DNA of 64,000 nucleotides from DATADD01 sp046262355 (GCA_046262355.1 JBHEMX010000068.1:10060-74059); one strand, 5' to 3'; counted from the stretch's first letter, positions 26,455 to 35,105 are shown. The notes: generated by a model from the letters alone, not told the origin. Numbers and translations: made by a program.

Positions 26455-27172
26455 GCTGGAAAGCAAGGTCGCGCTCGTCACGGGCGGAGCGCGAGGTCTG
26501 GGCGAAGCGATCGCGCGCGTGCTCGGGGAGGCGGGAAGCACGGTGGTGATCGCGGACGTGAGGGAGGACCTCGCCAAGAAAGTAGTGAGCGGCATAGAGG
26601 AGAGTGGGGGGCGCGCGACCTGCCACGTGCTGGACCTGCGCGAGCGCGATCAGATAGAGGAGGCGGTGCGCGCCACGGTCGCGGAGCACGGTCGCATCGA
26701 TGCTCTGATCAACAATGCAGGCACCGACGTGACGGTGTCTATCGAAGAGCTCGATGCCGAGGACTGGGACCGTGTTCTCGCGGTCAACCTCCGAGCCCCG
26801 TTCCTCATGTCGAAGACTGCATTGTCGGCGATGAAGGCACAGGGCTCCGGGCATATCGTGAACGTCGTCTCCACGGCCGCAAAGCGCGCGTGGGCGAATG
26901 CGTCGGCCTACCATGCCAGCAAGTGGGGGCTGCTCGGCTTCAGCCACGCCCTGCACGTCGAGGCTCGACCGCACAACGTCAAGGTGACCGCGGTCGTGGC
27001 GGGAGGCATGAGGACACCGTTCTTGCTCGACCGTTTCCCCGATCTCGATCCGGGGGTGCTACAGGACCCGCGCAACGTCGCCGAGACGATCCGCTTCGTG
27101 CTCACCCAGCCGGACGAGACCGTGATCCCGGAGGTCATGGTGATCCCGATGCGCGAAACGTCGTGGCCATGA
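26447..27172 (+). CDS. Classical short-chain dehydrogenase/reductase
   Basis: 241 residues from ATG 26447 (GAAGGAG 6 bases upstream; ATG 26444 is only 3 bases away). TGGARGLGEA cofactor motif, NNAG, catalytic Ser in VVSTAAKR, and YHASK with Tyr and Lys intact. Overlaps the fusion gene by 8 bp. It is not the extended SDR HldD that epimerises ADP-heptose, so it may oxidise or reduce a sugar position or replace HldD by an unknown route. Its place between gmhA and gmhB makes a sugar substrate likely. Confidence 0.85.
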   Translation: MGELESKVALVTGGARGLGEAIARVLGEAGSTVVIADVREDLAKKVVSGIEESGGRATCHVLDLRERDQIEEAVRATVAEHGRIDALINNAGTDVTVSIEELDAEDWDRVLAVNLRAPFLMSKTALSAMKAQGSGHIVNVVSTAAKRAWANASAYHASKWGLLGFSHALHVEARPHNVKVTAVVAGGMRTPFLLDRFPDLDPGVLQDPRNVAETIRFVLTQPDETVIPEVMVIPMRETSWP

Positions 27173-27185
27173 TGAAGCAGCCGTG

Positions 27186-27785
27186 ATGCGGCGGCGCGCG
27201 GTGTTCGTCGACAAGGACGGCACCCTCGTTCCAGACCTTCCATACAACATCGATCCCGACAGGATCACGCTGATGGACGGCGCGCCGGAGGCGTTGTACG
27301 CGTTGCAAGCCGCCGGCTTCCTCGTGATCGTGGTCTCGAACCAGTCCGGCGTTGCGCGCGGGCTCTTCACCGAAGCCGACCTCCAGCCCGTCGAGCGGCG
27401 GCTCCGCGCCTTGCTCGCGCGCCACGGCGTAAGGCTGGACGACTTCGTGTACTGCCCGCACCACCCACTCGGCGTCGTCGAGGGTTACGCCTTGTCGTGC
27501 TCGTGCCGCAAGCCGCAACCGGGCTTGATCCGGCGGGCAGGCTTTCGTCATGGGATCGATCCGGCGCGCTCGTGGATGATCGGAGACATCCTCGACGACG
27601 TGGAGGCCGGTGCTCGCGCCGGCTGCCGAACCGTGCTCGTCGACGCCGGCAACGAGACCGAGTGGCGGCGCGCGCCGTTGCGCACGCCCGAGGTCGTGGT
27701 CGCCGATATGCGCGCCGCGGCGCGCGCGATCCTCGCGTCACAACCCGCAGGCGATCATGCGCAACCGGAGGATGCGCGCACGTGA
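27186..27785 (+). CDS. gmhB: D-glycero-heptose 1,7-bisphosphate phosphatase (GmhB), HAD family
   Basis: 199 residues from ATG 27186 (GTG 27183 is adjacent). HAD motif I is FVDKDGTL with both Asp residues, motif II VVSNQSG, motif III KPQPG and motif IV MIGDILDDVEAG. The GmhB zinc loop is complete: CPHHPLG followed by CSCRKPQPG, the C-x-H and C-x-C ligands that separate GmhB from histidinol-phosphate phosphatase to some degree. It removes the 7-phosphate from heptose 1,7-bisphosphate before adenylylation. Its stop overlaps the hldE start. Confidence 0.9.
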   Translation: MRRRAVFVDKDGTLVPDLPYNIDPDRITLMDGAPEALYALQAAGFLVIVVSNQSGVARGLFTEADLQPVERRLRALLARHGVRLDDFVYCPHHPLGVVEGYALSCSCRKPQPGLIRRAGFRHGIDPARSWMIGDILDDVEAGARAGCRTVLVDAGNETEWRRAPLRTPEVVVADMRAAARAILASQPAGDHAQPEDART

Positions 27786-29263
27786 CACCCACGCCCTGGG
27801 AGCGGCTCGACTCTTTCCACCACCAACGTGTGCTCGTCGTCGGCGAGGCGATGCTTGATTCCTATCTCGAGGGGGCGAGCTCGCGACTGTGCCAGGAGGC
27901 GCCGGTCCCCATCGTCGCGGTGAGCTCTCGCAGCGACGCTCCGGGGGGCGCGGCCAACGTCGCCGTCAACGTTTGCGCGCTCGGCGGGCGTGCCCGGCTG
28001 CTGTCCGTCGTCGGCGCGGATCAGGCCGCAGACACCGTGCGCACCGGTCTCGAGGGGCGCGGCGTCGGCACCGAGGACCTCGTGGCCGATCCCCGGCGCC
28101 GAACGTTGTCCAAGGGCCGCGTCGTGTCCAACGGTCAGCTCGTCGTGCGCGTCGACGAGGGCACGACCGACCCCGTCTCGCCAGAAGTCCAAGCCGAACT
28201 CGTGGCGAGGCTCTCGGCGCAGTGGGCGCACTGCGATGCGGTGGTCGTGTCGGATTACGGCTACGGCGTCGTCTCGAAGGACGTCATCGACGCCATCGCC
28301 TCGTTGCAGCGCCGGGACGAAAGACTGCTCGTCGTCGACGCCAAGGACCCGACGAGGTATCGAGACGCCGGCGTCTCCGCGGTCAAGCCCAACTACGCGC
28401 AGGTCGTTCGCCTCCTCGGGCGCGACCTCGGTAGAGGCGACGCACGTCTCGACGGCGTTATCGAAGGAGGCGAGCGTCTCCTCGAGCTCACGGGCGCTCA
28501 CATCGCCGCGGTGACCTTGGATGCAACGGGCGCGGTCGTCCTGGAGAGAGATCGTCCGCCGTACCGTACGTTCGCGCGTCCCACGAGCGACGTATCCGCG
28601 GCGGGCGCCGGAGACACGTTCACTTCGACGTTCACACTCGCGCTCGCATCGGGCGCAGACATGCCGGCGGCCGCCGAGCTGGCCTCCGCGGCGGCGGGAG
28701 TCGTGGTCGGCAAGCAGCGGACCGCCACGTGCTCGGCGCTCGAGCTGCGTGAGCATTTCTCGCCCGCCGCCAAGTACATAGCCGATGCCGCTCGCCTCGA
28801 GGACGCGATGGAGTGCCATCGCAGGCAACGGCGCAGGGTCGTCATGACCAATGGCTGTTTCGACATCATCCATCGCGGCCACGTCACGTACCTCAACCGC
28901 GCCAAGACGCTCGGCGACGTCCTCGTCGTCGGAGTGAACTCGGACGCCGGGGTCGCGCGGCTCAAGGGACCCGCCCGTCCCATCAACTCGCTCGAGGATC
29001 GCGTGCAGGTGCTCGCGGCGCTCAGCAGCGTCGACCATGTGGTCGTCTTCGACGAGGAGACGCCCGAGCGGCTGATCGAGAGGATCCGGCCCCAGGTGTT
29101 CGTGAAGGGCGGGGACTACACCCTCGAGATGCTTCCCGAGGCCGACGCGGTAAGGGCCCACGGCGGGGAGGTCCACATACTCAGCTACGTCGAGGACCGC
29201 TCCACGAGCGGCATCATCGAGCGCATCCGGGCTTCGGAGGGCGCCGCAGGCCGGGCGTCGTGA
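27782..29263 (+). CDS. hldE: Bifunctional heptose-7-P kinase / heptose-1-P adenylyltransferase
   Basis: 493 residues from GTG 27782 (GTGA overlap). Residues 1-325 form a PfkB/ribokinase-fold kinase with GGAANVAVN and the catalytic AAGAGDTF (Asp278). Residues 350-485 form a nucleotidyltransferase with TNGCFDIIHRGH (HxGH at 364-367) and the family's VNSDAGVARLKG and YVEDRSTSGII. The two-domain architecture and length match E. coli HldE, which phosphorylates heptose 7-phosphate at C1 and later adds AMP to make ADP-heptose. Both active sites look intact. Confidence 0.93.
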   Translation: MTPTPWERLDSFHHQRVLVVGEAMLDSYLEGASSRLCQEAPVPIVAVSSRSDAPGGAANVAVNVCALGGRARLLSVVGADQAADTVRTGLEGRGVGTEDLVADPRRRTLSKGRVVSNGQLVVRVDEGTTDPVSPEVQAELVARLSAQWAHCDAVVVSDYGYGVVSKDVIDAIASLQRRDERLLVVDAKDPTRYRDAGVSAVKPNYAQVVRLLGRDLGRGDARLDGVIEGGERLLELTGAHIAAVTLDATGAVVLERDRPPYRTFARPTSDVSAAGAGDTFTSTFTLALASGADMPAAAELASAAAGVVVGKQRTATCSALELREHFSPAAKYIADAARLEDAMECHRRQRRRVVMTNGCFDIIHRGHVTYLNRAKTLGDVLVVGVNSDAGVARLKGPARPINSLEDRVQVLAALSSVDHVVVFDEETPERLIERIRPQVFVKGGDYTLEMLPEADAVRAHGGEVHILSYVEDRSTSGIIERIRASEGAAGRAS

Positions 29264-30339
29264 GCCGGGCGTGGGGGGCCGCGAAGAGCGTGCTCTGCGT
29301 CCGGCTCGACACCCTCGGCGACGTGCTCATGACGACGCCGGCCCTGAGGGCGCTCGGCGCGTCCGAGCCCCGGCCGAGGCTCACGTTGCTGACCTCCCAG
29401 GCCGGGGCGGAGGCGGCCCGGCTCGTGCCCGAGGTCGGCGAGACGATCGTCTACGACGCGCCGTGGCTCAAGGCGTCGAGGCCGCGCGTGGACGCCGCAC
29501 CCGAGTTCGCGATGGCGGAGCGCCTGAAGGCGTGCCGCTTCGACGCCGCCGTGATCTTCACCGTCTACACCCAGAGCCCGCTGCCCGCGGCTCTGCTGTG
29601 CCATCTCGCCGGCATCCCGCTGCGGCTCGCCCACTGCCGCGAGAACCCCTACGGTCTGCTCACGGAATGGGTCCCCGAGCCCGAGCCCGAACGCTGCATC
29701 CGTCACGAGGTGCAGCGTCAGCTCGATCTCGTGGCCGGGGTCGGCTTCTGCTGCGGAGACGACTCTCTCTCGCTGACGGTGCCGGAGGAGGCGCGCGCTC
29801 GCGTCGCGGCGCTGCTCGAGCCGTTGTCTTTGCGGGAGCGGGTCGTCGTGGTCCATCCCGGCGCGAGCGCTCCATCGCGTCGTTACGCTCCCGCGGGCTT
29901 CGCCGACGCGGCCCGGCGGCTCGTCGAAGAGGGTTGCTCGGTGATATTCACGGGCGCAGCTCACGAGGAGGGACTCGTGGACGAGGTGCGAGCGCTCGCC
30001 GGCGCGCCGACGAACTCGCTCGCCGGGCGGCTTGGGCTCGCCGGGCTCGCCGCCTTGCTCGAGCGCGCGTCGCTGTTGATCTCGAACAACACGGGCCCGA
30101 TCCATGTCGCCTGCGCCGTCGGGACCCCCGTGGTCGACATCTACGCGCTCACGAACCCGCAACACACCCCGTGGGGCGTGCCGCACCGGGTCCTGTTCCA
30201 CGACGTCGCGTGCAGGTGGTGCTTCAAGAGCGTGTGCCCGGAGGGACATCACAATTGTCTGCGTCTCGTGGCCCCGGATGAGGTCGTGGCCGCGGCGCTC
30301 GAGCTGCTGGAGCCGAGCGCGCGCACAGCGCTTCCCTAG
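29260..30339 (+). CDS. Family 9 glycosyltransferase (heptosyltransferase-like), copy 2
   Basis: 359 residues from GTG 29260 (GTGA overlap with hldE). N-terminal CVRLDTLGDVLMTTPALRAL, VVVHPGASAPSRRY, and the donor motif SNNTGPIHVACAVGTPVVD identify a heptosyltransferase. Late cysteines in CRWCFKSVCPEGHHNC form a compact Cys4/His cluster near the C-terminus, as seen in some GT9 proteins, possibly metal binding. Direct coupling to hldE supports ADP-heptose as donor. Last gene of the operon. Confidence 0.88.
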   Translation: MSRAWGAAKSVLCVRLDTLGDVLMTTPALRALGASEPRPRLTLLTSQAGAEAARLVPEVGETIVYDAPWLKASRPRVDAAPEFAMAERLKACRFDAAVIFTVYTQSPLPAALLCHLAGIPLRLAHCRENPYGLLTEWVPEPEPERCIRHEVQRQLDLVAGVGFCCGDDSLSLTVPEEARARVAALLEPLSLRERVVVVHPGASAPSRRYAPAGFADAARRLVEEGCSVIFTGAAHEEGLVDEVRALAGAPTNSLAGRLGLAGLAALLERASLLISNNTGPIHVACAVGTPVVDIYALTNPQHTPWGVPHRVLFHDVACRWCFKSVCPEGHHNCLRLVAPDEVVAAALELLEPSARTALP

Positions 30340-30383
30340 ACGGCCGCCTGCTCTAGAGGCCCCGACCGGCGCATGGGGATGTC

Positions 30384-30396
30384 TGGCGGGCCGCCA
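30384..30396. promoter_or_regulatory. Inverted repeat TGGCGG-N1-CCGCCA
   Basis: A perfect 6-1-6 inverted repeat in the 206-bp gap between the glycan operon and the aldehyde dehydrogenase. No T-run follows, so it is not a clear terminator. An operator is possible; GC-rich chance symmetry is the alternative. Confidence 0.25.
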
Positions 30397-30545
30397 AAGA
30401 CGCGCGCCCCGGCGTACAAGCTTCGCCGCACGCTGTGACTGGGCGACGCATAGAGCGGCCGACGCCGGCTGGATAACATGGATGTCGGACGGTTCGGGCG
30501 GCGCAGGCCGCCGGGGATGGATCGGCTCGACCTTCGGGAGATGAG

Positions 30546-31976
30546 ATGCCAGACACGAAGCCATATCTGGTTGCCGGCGGATGGAAGACCGCCGCCGAGA
30601 CCTTCGACGTGAGGAGCCCCTTCGACGGCAACGTGGTCGCGACCGTCGCCTCGCCGGCGTCCGAGGACGTCGAGGCGGCGGTCCAGGCGGCCGCAGACGC
30701 CTTCGAGGAGACGCGCAAGCTGCCCGTTTACCGGCGCGCCGAGGCCCTTACCCGCATCAGCGAGCGCCTCTCCGAGCGCCGCCACGAGGTCGCCGAGGTC
30801 ATCGCCCGGGAGGGCGGCAAGCCGCTCAAGTGGGCGCGCGTAGAGGCGGCGCGAGCGGTGTCGACGTTTCGCTGGGCGGCCGAGGAATGCAGGCGCGAGG
30901 GAGGAGAGGTGATGCGCCTCGACACCGAGGAGGCGCTCGGGGCGCGCCTGGGGATCATCCGGCGCTTCCCACTCGGCCCGGTGCTTGCCATCGCTCCCTT
31001 CAACTTCCCCGTGAACCTCGTTGCCCACAAGATGGCGCCCGCGCTCGCGGTCGGCGCGCCGATAGTTATCAAGCCGGCGACCAAGACGCCGCTGGGCGCC
31101 CTCCTGCTCGGCGAGCTCTTCCTCGAGACCGACCTCCCCCGCGGCATGTGCTCTGTGCTGCCGATCGGAGGCAAGGAGGCCGGCGCGCTCGCGGCCGACG
31201 AGCGCTTCCGCAAGATCTCGTTCACCGGCTCGTCCGAGGTCGGCTGGGAGCTGCGCAAGGCCGATCCGAGGAAGGCCGTCACGCTCGAGCTCGGGGGCAA
31301 CGCCGGCGTCATCGTCCACTCCGACGCGGACCTCGACAAGGCGGCGCAGAGGATCGCCTTCGGCGGCTACTACCAGGCGGGGCAGTCGTGCATCGCGGTG
31401 CAGCGGGTGCTCGTGCATAGATCGGTGGCCGAGGAGCTGTCGGACAAGCTCGTAGTCGAGGTCGAGCAGCTCGTCACGGGGGATCCCATGGACGAGTCCA
31501 CCGATGTCGGGCCGGTCATCGATCACGACGCGCTCGAGCGGATCTCGTCGTGGGTCAACGAGGCGGTCCAGAAGGGCGCGGAGGTACTGACCGGCGGCAA
31601 GCGCGAGGACCCGTTCTACCGGCCGACGGTCCTGGGACGTACGGAGCGCGACATGAAGGTGCGCTGCGAGGAGATCTTCGGTCCGGTCATCACGATCGGC
31701 ACCTACTCCGACTTCGAAGAGGCGATCGAGGAGGTCAACGAGTCCCGTTACGGCCTCCAGGCGGGCGTGTTCACCTCGGACCTGAACCGGATCATGCTGG
31801 CGCACCGCGACATCGAGGTAGGAGGTCTCATAGCCAACGACGTGTCGTCGTTCCGCGCCGACCAGATGCCCTACGGCGGGACCAAGGACTCTGGCGCGGG
31901 GCGGGAAGGGCTCCGCTACGCGATGGCGGAGATGAGCGAGCAGAGGATCCTCGTGCTCTCTCACGTCCCGCTCTAA
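30546..31976 (+). CDS. NAD(P)-dependent aldehyde dehydrogenase
   Basis: 476 residues with GGGAG just upstream of the ATG. Catalytic set is complete: Asn153 in FNFPVN, Lys176 in IKPATK, Glu248 in ELGGNAG and the nucleophile Cys282 in GQSCIAVQRV. The closest groups are lactaldehyde/phosphonoacetaldehyde and non-phosphorylating glyceraldehyde-3-phosphate dehydrogenases (GapN-like), which share the GQSCIAVQR form. It could also oxidise the semialdehydes made by the aminotransferases at 4-15 kb, but it is not linked to them. Substrate open. Confidence 0.88.
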   Translation: MPDTKPYLVAGGWKTAAETFDVRSPFDGNVVATVASPASEDVEAAVQAAADAFEETRKLPVYRRAEALTRISERLSERRHEVAEVIAREGGKPLKWARVEAARAVSTFRWAAEECRREGGEVMRLDTEEALGARLGIIRRFPLGPVLAIAPFNFPVNLVAHKMAPALAVGAPIVIKPATKTPLGALLLGELFLETDLPRGMCSVLPIGGKEAGALAADERFRKISFTGSSEVGWELRKADPRKAVTLELGGNAGVIVHSDADLDKAAQRIAFGGYYQAGQSCIAVQRVLVHRSVAEELSDKLVVEVEQLVTGDPMDESTDVGPVIDHDALERISSWVNEAVQKGAEVLTGGKREDPFYRPTVLGRTERDMKVRCEEIFGPVITIGTYSDFEEAIEEVNESRYGLQAGVFTSDLNRIMLAHRDIEVGGLIANDVSSFRADQMPYGGTKDSGAGREGLRYAMAEMSEQRILVLSHVPL

Positions 31977-32012
31977 GCGCCGCAGGGCCGTCGAGTGGGT
32001 GGCAGGTCCCGC

Positions 32013-32426
32013 ATGCGGCAAGCCCTCACCCACCCGGCATTGGTTAGGGCGGTGGGCCGGCTCCTGCGGCGCACGTGGGCCGCTCCCGCGTCCCTCTTGG
32101 GGCTGCTGCTCGCGCCCTTCTTCGGGCGACGCTCGGTCCGCGACGGCGTGCTCCTGTGCGAGGGCGCCGGATGGCCGCGCCGGTTGGGGTTCCGCTACCG
32201 GGCGATGACGCTGGGGCACGTGGTCCTGTGCATCGACGAGGTCGACGACGCGCTGCTCGGCCACGAGCTCGTGCACGTGCGGCAGCACGAGATGCTGGGT
32301 CCTTTGTTCCTGCCGTCCTACGCTCTGGCCTCGCTGGTCGCGGTTGCGCGCGGCGGGGATGCTTATAGCGACAACGCGTTCGAGGTAGCGGCTCGACGCG
32401 AGCCGTCGTCCCGTGCGCGCAGCTAG
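32013..32426 (+). CDS. Small membrane protein with HELVH metallopeptidase-like motif
   Basis: 137 residues from ATG 32013 (GTG 31995 would add six residues). It has an N-terminal hydrophobic segment (SLLGLLLAPFF), a central beta-rich part (GHVVLCIDEVDD) and then LLGHELVHVRQHEMLGP followed by another hydrophobic stretch. HELVH fits the HExxH zinc consensus with an HE pair five residues on, as in small DUF families near M48 peptidases, but the protein is far shorter than a standard protease and may only bind metal. Function unknown. Confidence 0.6.
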   Translation: MRQALTHPALVRAVGRLLRRTWAAPASLLGLLLAPFFGRRSVRDGVLLCEGAGWPRRLGFRYRAMTLGHVVLCIDEVDDALLGHELVHVRQHEMLGPLFLPSYALASLVAVARGGDAYSDNAFEVAARREPSSRARS

Positions 32427-32433
32427 GCTCGGA

Positions 32434-32610
32434 TCACCACTTCGTCTTCAGCAGTCGAAAGTCTCCGGCCCCGCAGCTGCGGCATTCCCACGGCTGTTCG
32501 GATGCGCGTTCTTGAGCCTCGAACCAACCCCTGTTGTCGATGCGGCCACAGCTCGCGCAGTTGCGCACCCACAAGATCGTTTCCGGTACCGTTCCCTCGC
32601 CTCTTTGCAT
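32434..32610 (-). CDS. Small zinc-ribbon protein
   Basis: 58 residues from ATG 32610. Two CxxC knuckles, CASC (18-21) and CRSC (43-46), are spaced as in a compact zinc ribbon, with aromatic residues between them. Such single-ribbon proteins are often nucleic-acid or protein adaptors. It follows the pseudo-receiver gene by 60 bp on the same strand. A start farther upstream (32661) is possible but adds an unlikely basic extension. Confidence 0.6.
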   Translation of the reverse strand: MQRGEGTVPETILWVRNCASCGRIDNRGWFEAQERASEQPWECRSCGAGDFRLLKTKW

Positions 32611-32670
32611 GAGGCCAACTGTGCGCCGAGCGACACGGTTGCGGCAATACGCACTTCGCATGAGCGTCCA

Positions 32671-32997
32671 CTAGCGCGCTCTTTCGAGCTCGTCGCCGAG
32701 CGGCGTCGACGTGAGCACGGCGTCCGTGACGGCGCCCGCAAGTCGCGGCGCGACCGCGACGATCTCCGAGCCCGGGGAGTCGCGCTGGATCCGCCGCAGG
32801 GCGCGGGCGTCGCGGGCTGCGCCGGCGGCGAGGACGACGACGTCCGGCTGCAGCGAGGCGCTCAGCTTCGCCGCCTCTCGGACGCTGACCGCCTCGCCGA
32901 CGACCCTGAACCGTCCGTCGCGCTCGAGGCCCTTGCGTAGGAGCATGCGAGCGCTTCGCTCGTCGTCGGTCACGAGGACGCTCGGCGTTCGCGGCAT
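32671..32997 (-). CDS. Stand-alone pseudo-receiver domain (no phosphoacceptor Asp)
   Basis: 108 residues. The N-terminus is a CheY-like receiver (SVLVTDDERSARMLLRKGLE, acidic pair Asp11-Asp12), with the helix-strand pattern continuing through GEAVSVREAAKLSASLQPDVVVLAAGA. At the end of the third strand, where the phosphorylated Asp should be (about residue 57), the sequence reads LAAGA with no Asp; the later Thr/Ser and Lys positions are also not evident. This looks like an atypical receiver acting without phosphorylation, or a decaying one. There is no output domain and no histidine kinase nearby. Confidence 0.65.
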   Translation of the reverse strand: MPRTPSVLVTDDERSARMLLRKGLERDGRFRVVGEAVSVREAAKLSASLQPDVVVLAAGAARDARALRRIQRDSPGSEIVAVAPRLAGAVTDAVLTSTPLGDELERAR

Positions 32998-33177
32998 GGT
33001 GCAACCTCCAAGTTGACGACGGTATGGACGGAGCCATGCTCTGTCATGAGGTGGCGCGCGGAGAATCCCTCGATCGGGGGACGCGCGCGACCCCCGGAGG
33101 GTGCGCGCGGGCGCCCTGGCCGCGGCGTGCAGAGACCGCTATCATCGCCTGGAACGTCCGTCTCTCGAAGGGAAGCC

Positions 33178-33903
33178 ATGCAGCAAGACGCCCCGCGGGC
33201 CGACATCCAATGGACTGGCCGCACGGGACCGTTCGGGTTGGCGCTGACACCCAACGTGTTCGCCCCCAGCCGCACGAGCCAGGTGCTGGCCGAGGCGCTC
33301 GAGGTGAATCCCGGCGAGGTCGTCATCGACGTCGGCTGCGGGAGCGGTGTGCTGAGCCTCGTCGCCGCGCGCCTCTCGGCCGATCGGGTGTACGGCTGCG
33401 ACGTCTCCGAGGAGGCGGTCGCAGCGGCGCGCGAGAACGCCCGGCGCCTCGGTCTCGAGGACCGCACGGAGTTCCGCGTCGGTAACCTCTTGGAACCGGT
33501 CTCGGAGGTGCAGGCCGACGTCGTCATCGGCGACGTATCGGGCATACCGGACTCGGTGGCGGAGATCACCGGATGGTTCCCGGAGGGTAGGGGCGGCGGA
33601 CCGACGGGGGCCGAGCTACCCGTGGCCATGCTCGAGGGCATGGGTGAGTGCCTCAAGCACGGCGGCAGGCTCTATCTGCCGACCGGGACGATCCAGGCCG
33701 AAGGCTTGGTCCTCGACACCGCGCGCCGGGTCTTCGGTCCTAACAACATGGAGATCGTCGCGGAGCGCGAGTTCCCCCTGCCCAATCTGGTTGCTCGCTC
33801 CAGGTCGGTGGCCCGCCTCGTCTCGGAGGGGCTCCTGAACCTCAGCCTCCGGGGAAGCAGGCTTCTGTGGAGGCTTGCGATCTGGCGCTGCATCAGGGCG
33901 TGA
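33178..33903 (+). CDS. Class I SAM-dependent methyltransferase
   Basis: 241 residues from ATG 33178 with GAAGGGAA upstream; the 55 codons before it are shadow. Motif I is VIDVGCGSGVLSL (about 49-61), with an acidic residue after the second strand (YGCDVSEEAV). The motif IV position reads IGDVSGIPD rather than NPPY, so it is not a standard HemK/PrmC enzyme; a PrmA- or small-molecule-like role is possible. Its stop overlaps the GTG of the L,D-transpeptidase gene (GTGA), so the two are co-translated. Confidence 0.8.
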   Translation: MQQDAPRADIQWTGRTGPFGLALTPNVFAPSRTSQVLAEALEVNPGEVVIDVGCGSGVLSLVAARLSADRVYGCDVSEEAVAAARENARRLGLEDRTEFRVGNLLEPVSEVQADVVIGDVSGIPDSVAEITGWFPEGRGGGPTGAELPVAMLEGMGECLKHGGRLYLPTGTIQAEGLVLDTARRVFGPNNMEIVAEREFPLPNLVARSRSVARLVSEGLLNLSLRGSRLLWRLAIWRCIRA

Positions 33904-35054
33904 GGCCGTCGCGCGCCGCGGCGACGATCGTCGGCGCGACCCTGCTTGCGACCGGCGTAGCCCCGGCGGCGCTCGCCGCGCCCAAGGTGACGCTCAACGC
34001 GTCGAAGACGCGCGTGTCCTTCGGCTCCTCCGTCACGCTCCACGGCAAGCTCTCTCCCGCAGCAGCGGGCTCCACAGTCAGGATCGTCGACGGAAGCGGG
34101 CGCGTGCGAGCGCGTGCGAAGACGGATGCACAGGGGCTTTACTCGGCGAAGCTGGCGCCGAGGCGCCGGGTGGTGCTGCGAGCGCGCTCGCAGGGGATCA
34201 CCAGCGCGGGCGTGTGGATCCGGGTGCGTCCCCACATCAACGCGCGCCTACGCGGCGTGAAGCTGTTCGGTCGAGCGCGCGTCACGGGCGTGGTGCGACC
34301 CCGTCACGGCGACGGGCGGGTGACCGTGCGGCTCTTCCGAAACGGCAAGCCGGCTCGCAAGCGCAAGATTCCACTCGACGCCGGCGGCTTCGCCGCACGC
34401 TTCGCGATCCGCCGTCCCGGCACGTACCGTGCGAAGGTGTCCTTCAACGACTCCGACCATCTCGGCGCGTCGGACGCTTCGACGAGGCGCAGTCCCAAGC
34501 TCCCCCAGCTCACCATCGGCTCGCGCGGCGCGGCCGTCAAGCGCCTCGAGCGCAAGCTGCGCAGGCTCAACTACCACATCAAGAAGGTCAACCGCCACTA
34601 CGACCTTCGCACGTCCGATGCGGTGCGGGCGTTCCACAAGGTTCAGGGCGCGCCGCGCATCGGCACGGTGGTAAAGGCCACCTGGCGTGCCCTCGCTTCA
34701 CCCAAGAGGCCCAGACCCCGTTCGGTCAACAAGCGCTTCCACATCGAGATCGACCAGACGAAGCAGGTCCTCTACACGGTCCGCAGGGGCAAAGTAACGA
34801 ACATCCTTCACACCTCGACCGGCAAGGACGGCATCACGCGCGATGGCGTGTGGTACGTGTTCCGCAAGATCGCCGGGTACTCGCCCGGCAGGCTCTACTA
34901 TCCGAGCTACTTCGACGGCCTGCGGGCGATCCACGGGTGGCCCGAGGTCCCAACCTCCGCCGCGAGCCACGGCTGTGCGCGCGTCCCGATGTGGGCGGCC
35001 CGCTGGATCTACAGGAAGGCCGGGATCGGCACCCAGATCCGCATCTACCACTGA
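33900..35054 (+). CDS. Exported L,D-transpeptidase (YkuD) with peptidoglycan-binding domain
   Basis: 384 residues from GTG 33900. A signal peptide ends near APAALAAPKV. Two Ig-like beta domains (about 25-190) precede a PG_binding_1 module (IGSRGAAVKRLERKLRRLNY) and the YkuD catalytic domain, where HGWPEVPTSAASHGCARVP supplies the conserved His and the nucleophile Cys359. The family makes 3-3 cross-links in peptidoglycan outside the membrane. The protein is strongly basic, as are many Actinomycetota wall enzymes. Confidence 0.9.
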   Translation: MRPSRAAATIVGATLLATGVAPAALAAPKVTLNASKTRVSFGSSVTLHGKLSPAAAGSTVRIVDGSGRVRARAKTDAQGLYSAKLAPRRRVVLRARSQGITSAGVWIRVRPHINARLRGVKLFGRARVTGVVRPRHGDGRVTVRLFRNGKPARKRKIPLDAGGFAARFAIRRPGTYRAKVSFNDSDHLGASDASTRRSPKLPQLTIGSRGAAVKRLERKLRRLNYHIKKVNRHYDLRTSDAVRAFHKVQGAPRIGTVVKATWRALASPKRPRPRSVNKRFHIEIDQTKQVLYTVRRGKVTNILHTSTGKDGITRDGVWYVFRKIAGYSPGRLYYPSYFDGLRAIHGWPEVPTSAASHGCARVPMWAARWIYRKAGIGTQIRIYH

Positions 35055-35105
35055 GCCCGGCCGTCGTGTCGACCCAGGTGACCCGACCGCGTGTCGGATC
35101 CTTGA

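Noticed and set aside
26447..27172. HldD epimerase
   Set aside because: Length 241 and classical YHASK motif do not fit the extended SDR fold of HldD.
27497..27781. Longer N-terminus for HldE
   Set aside because: These codons are an out-of-frame reading of gmhB; the GTG 27782 overlap fits the operon pattern.
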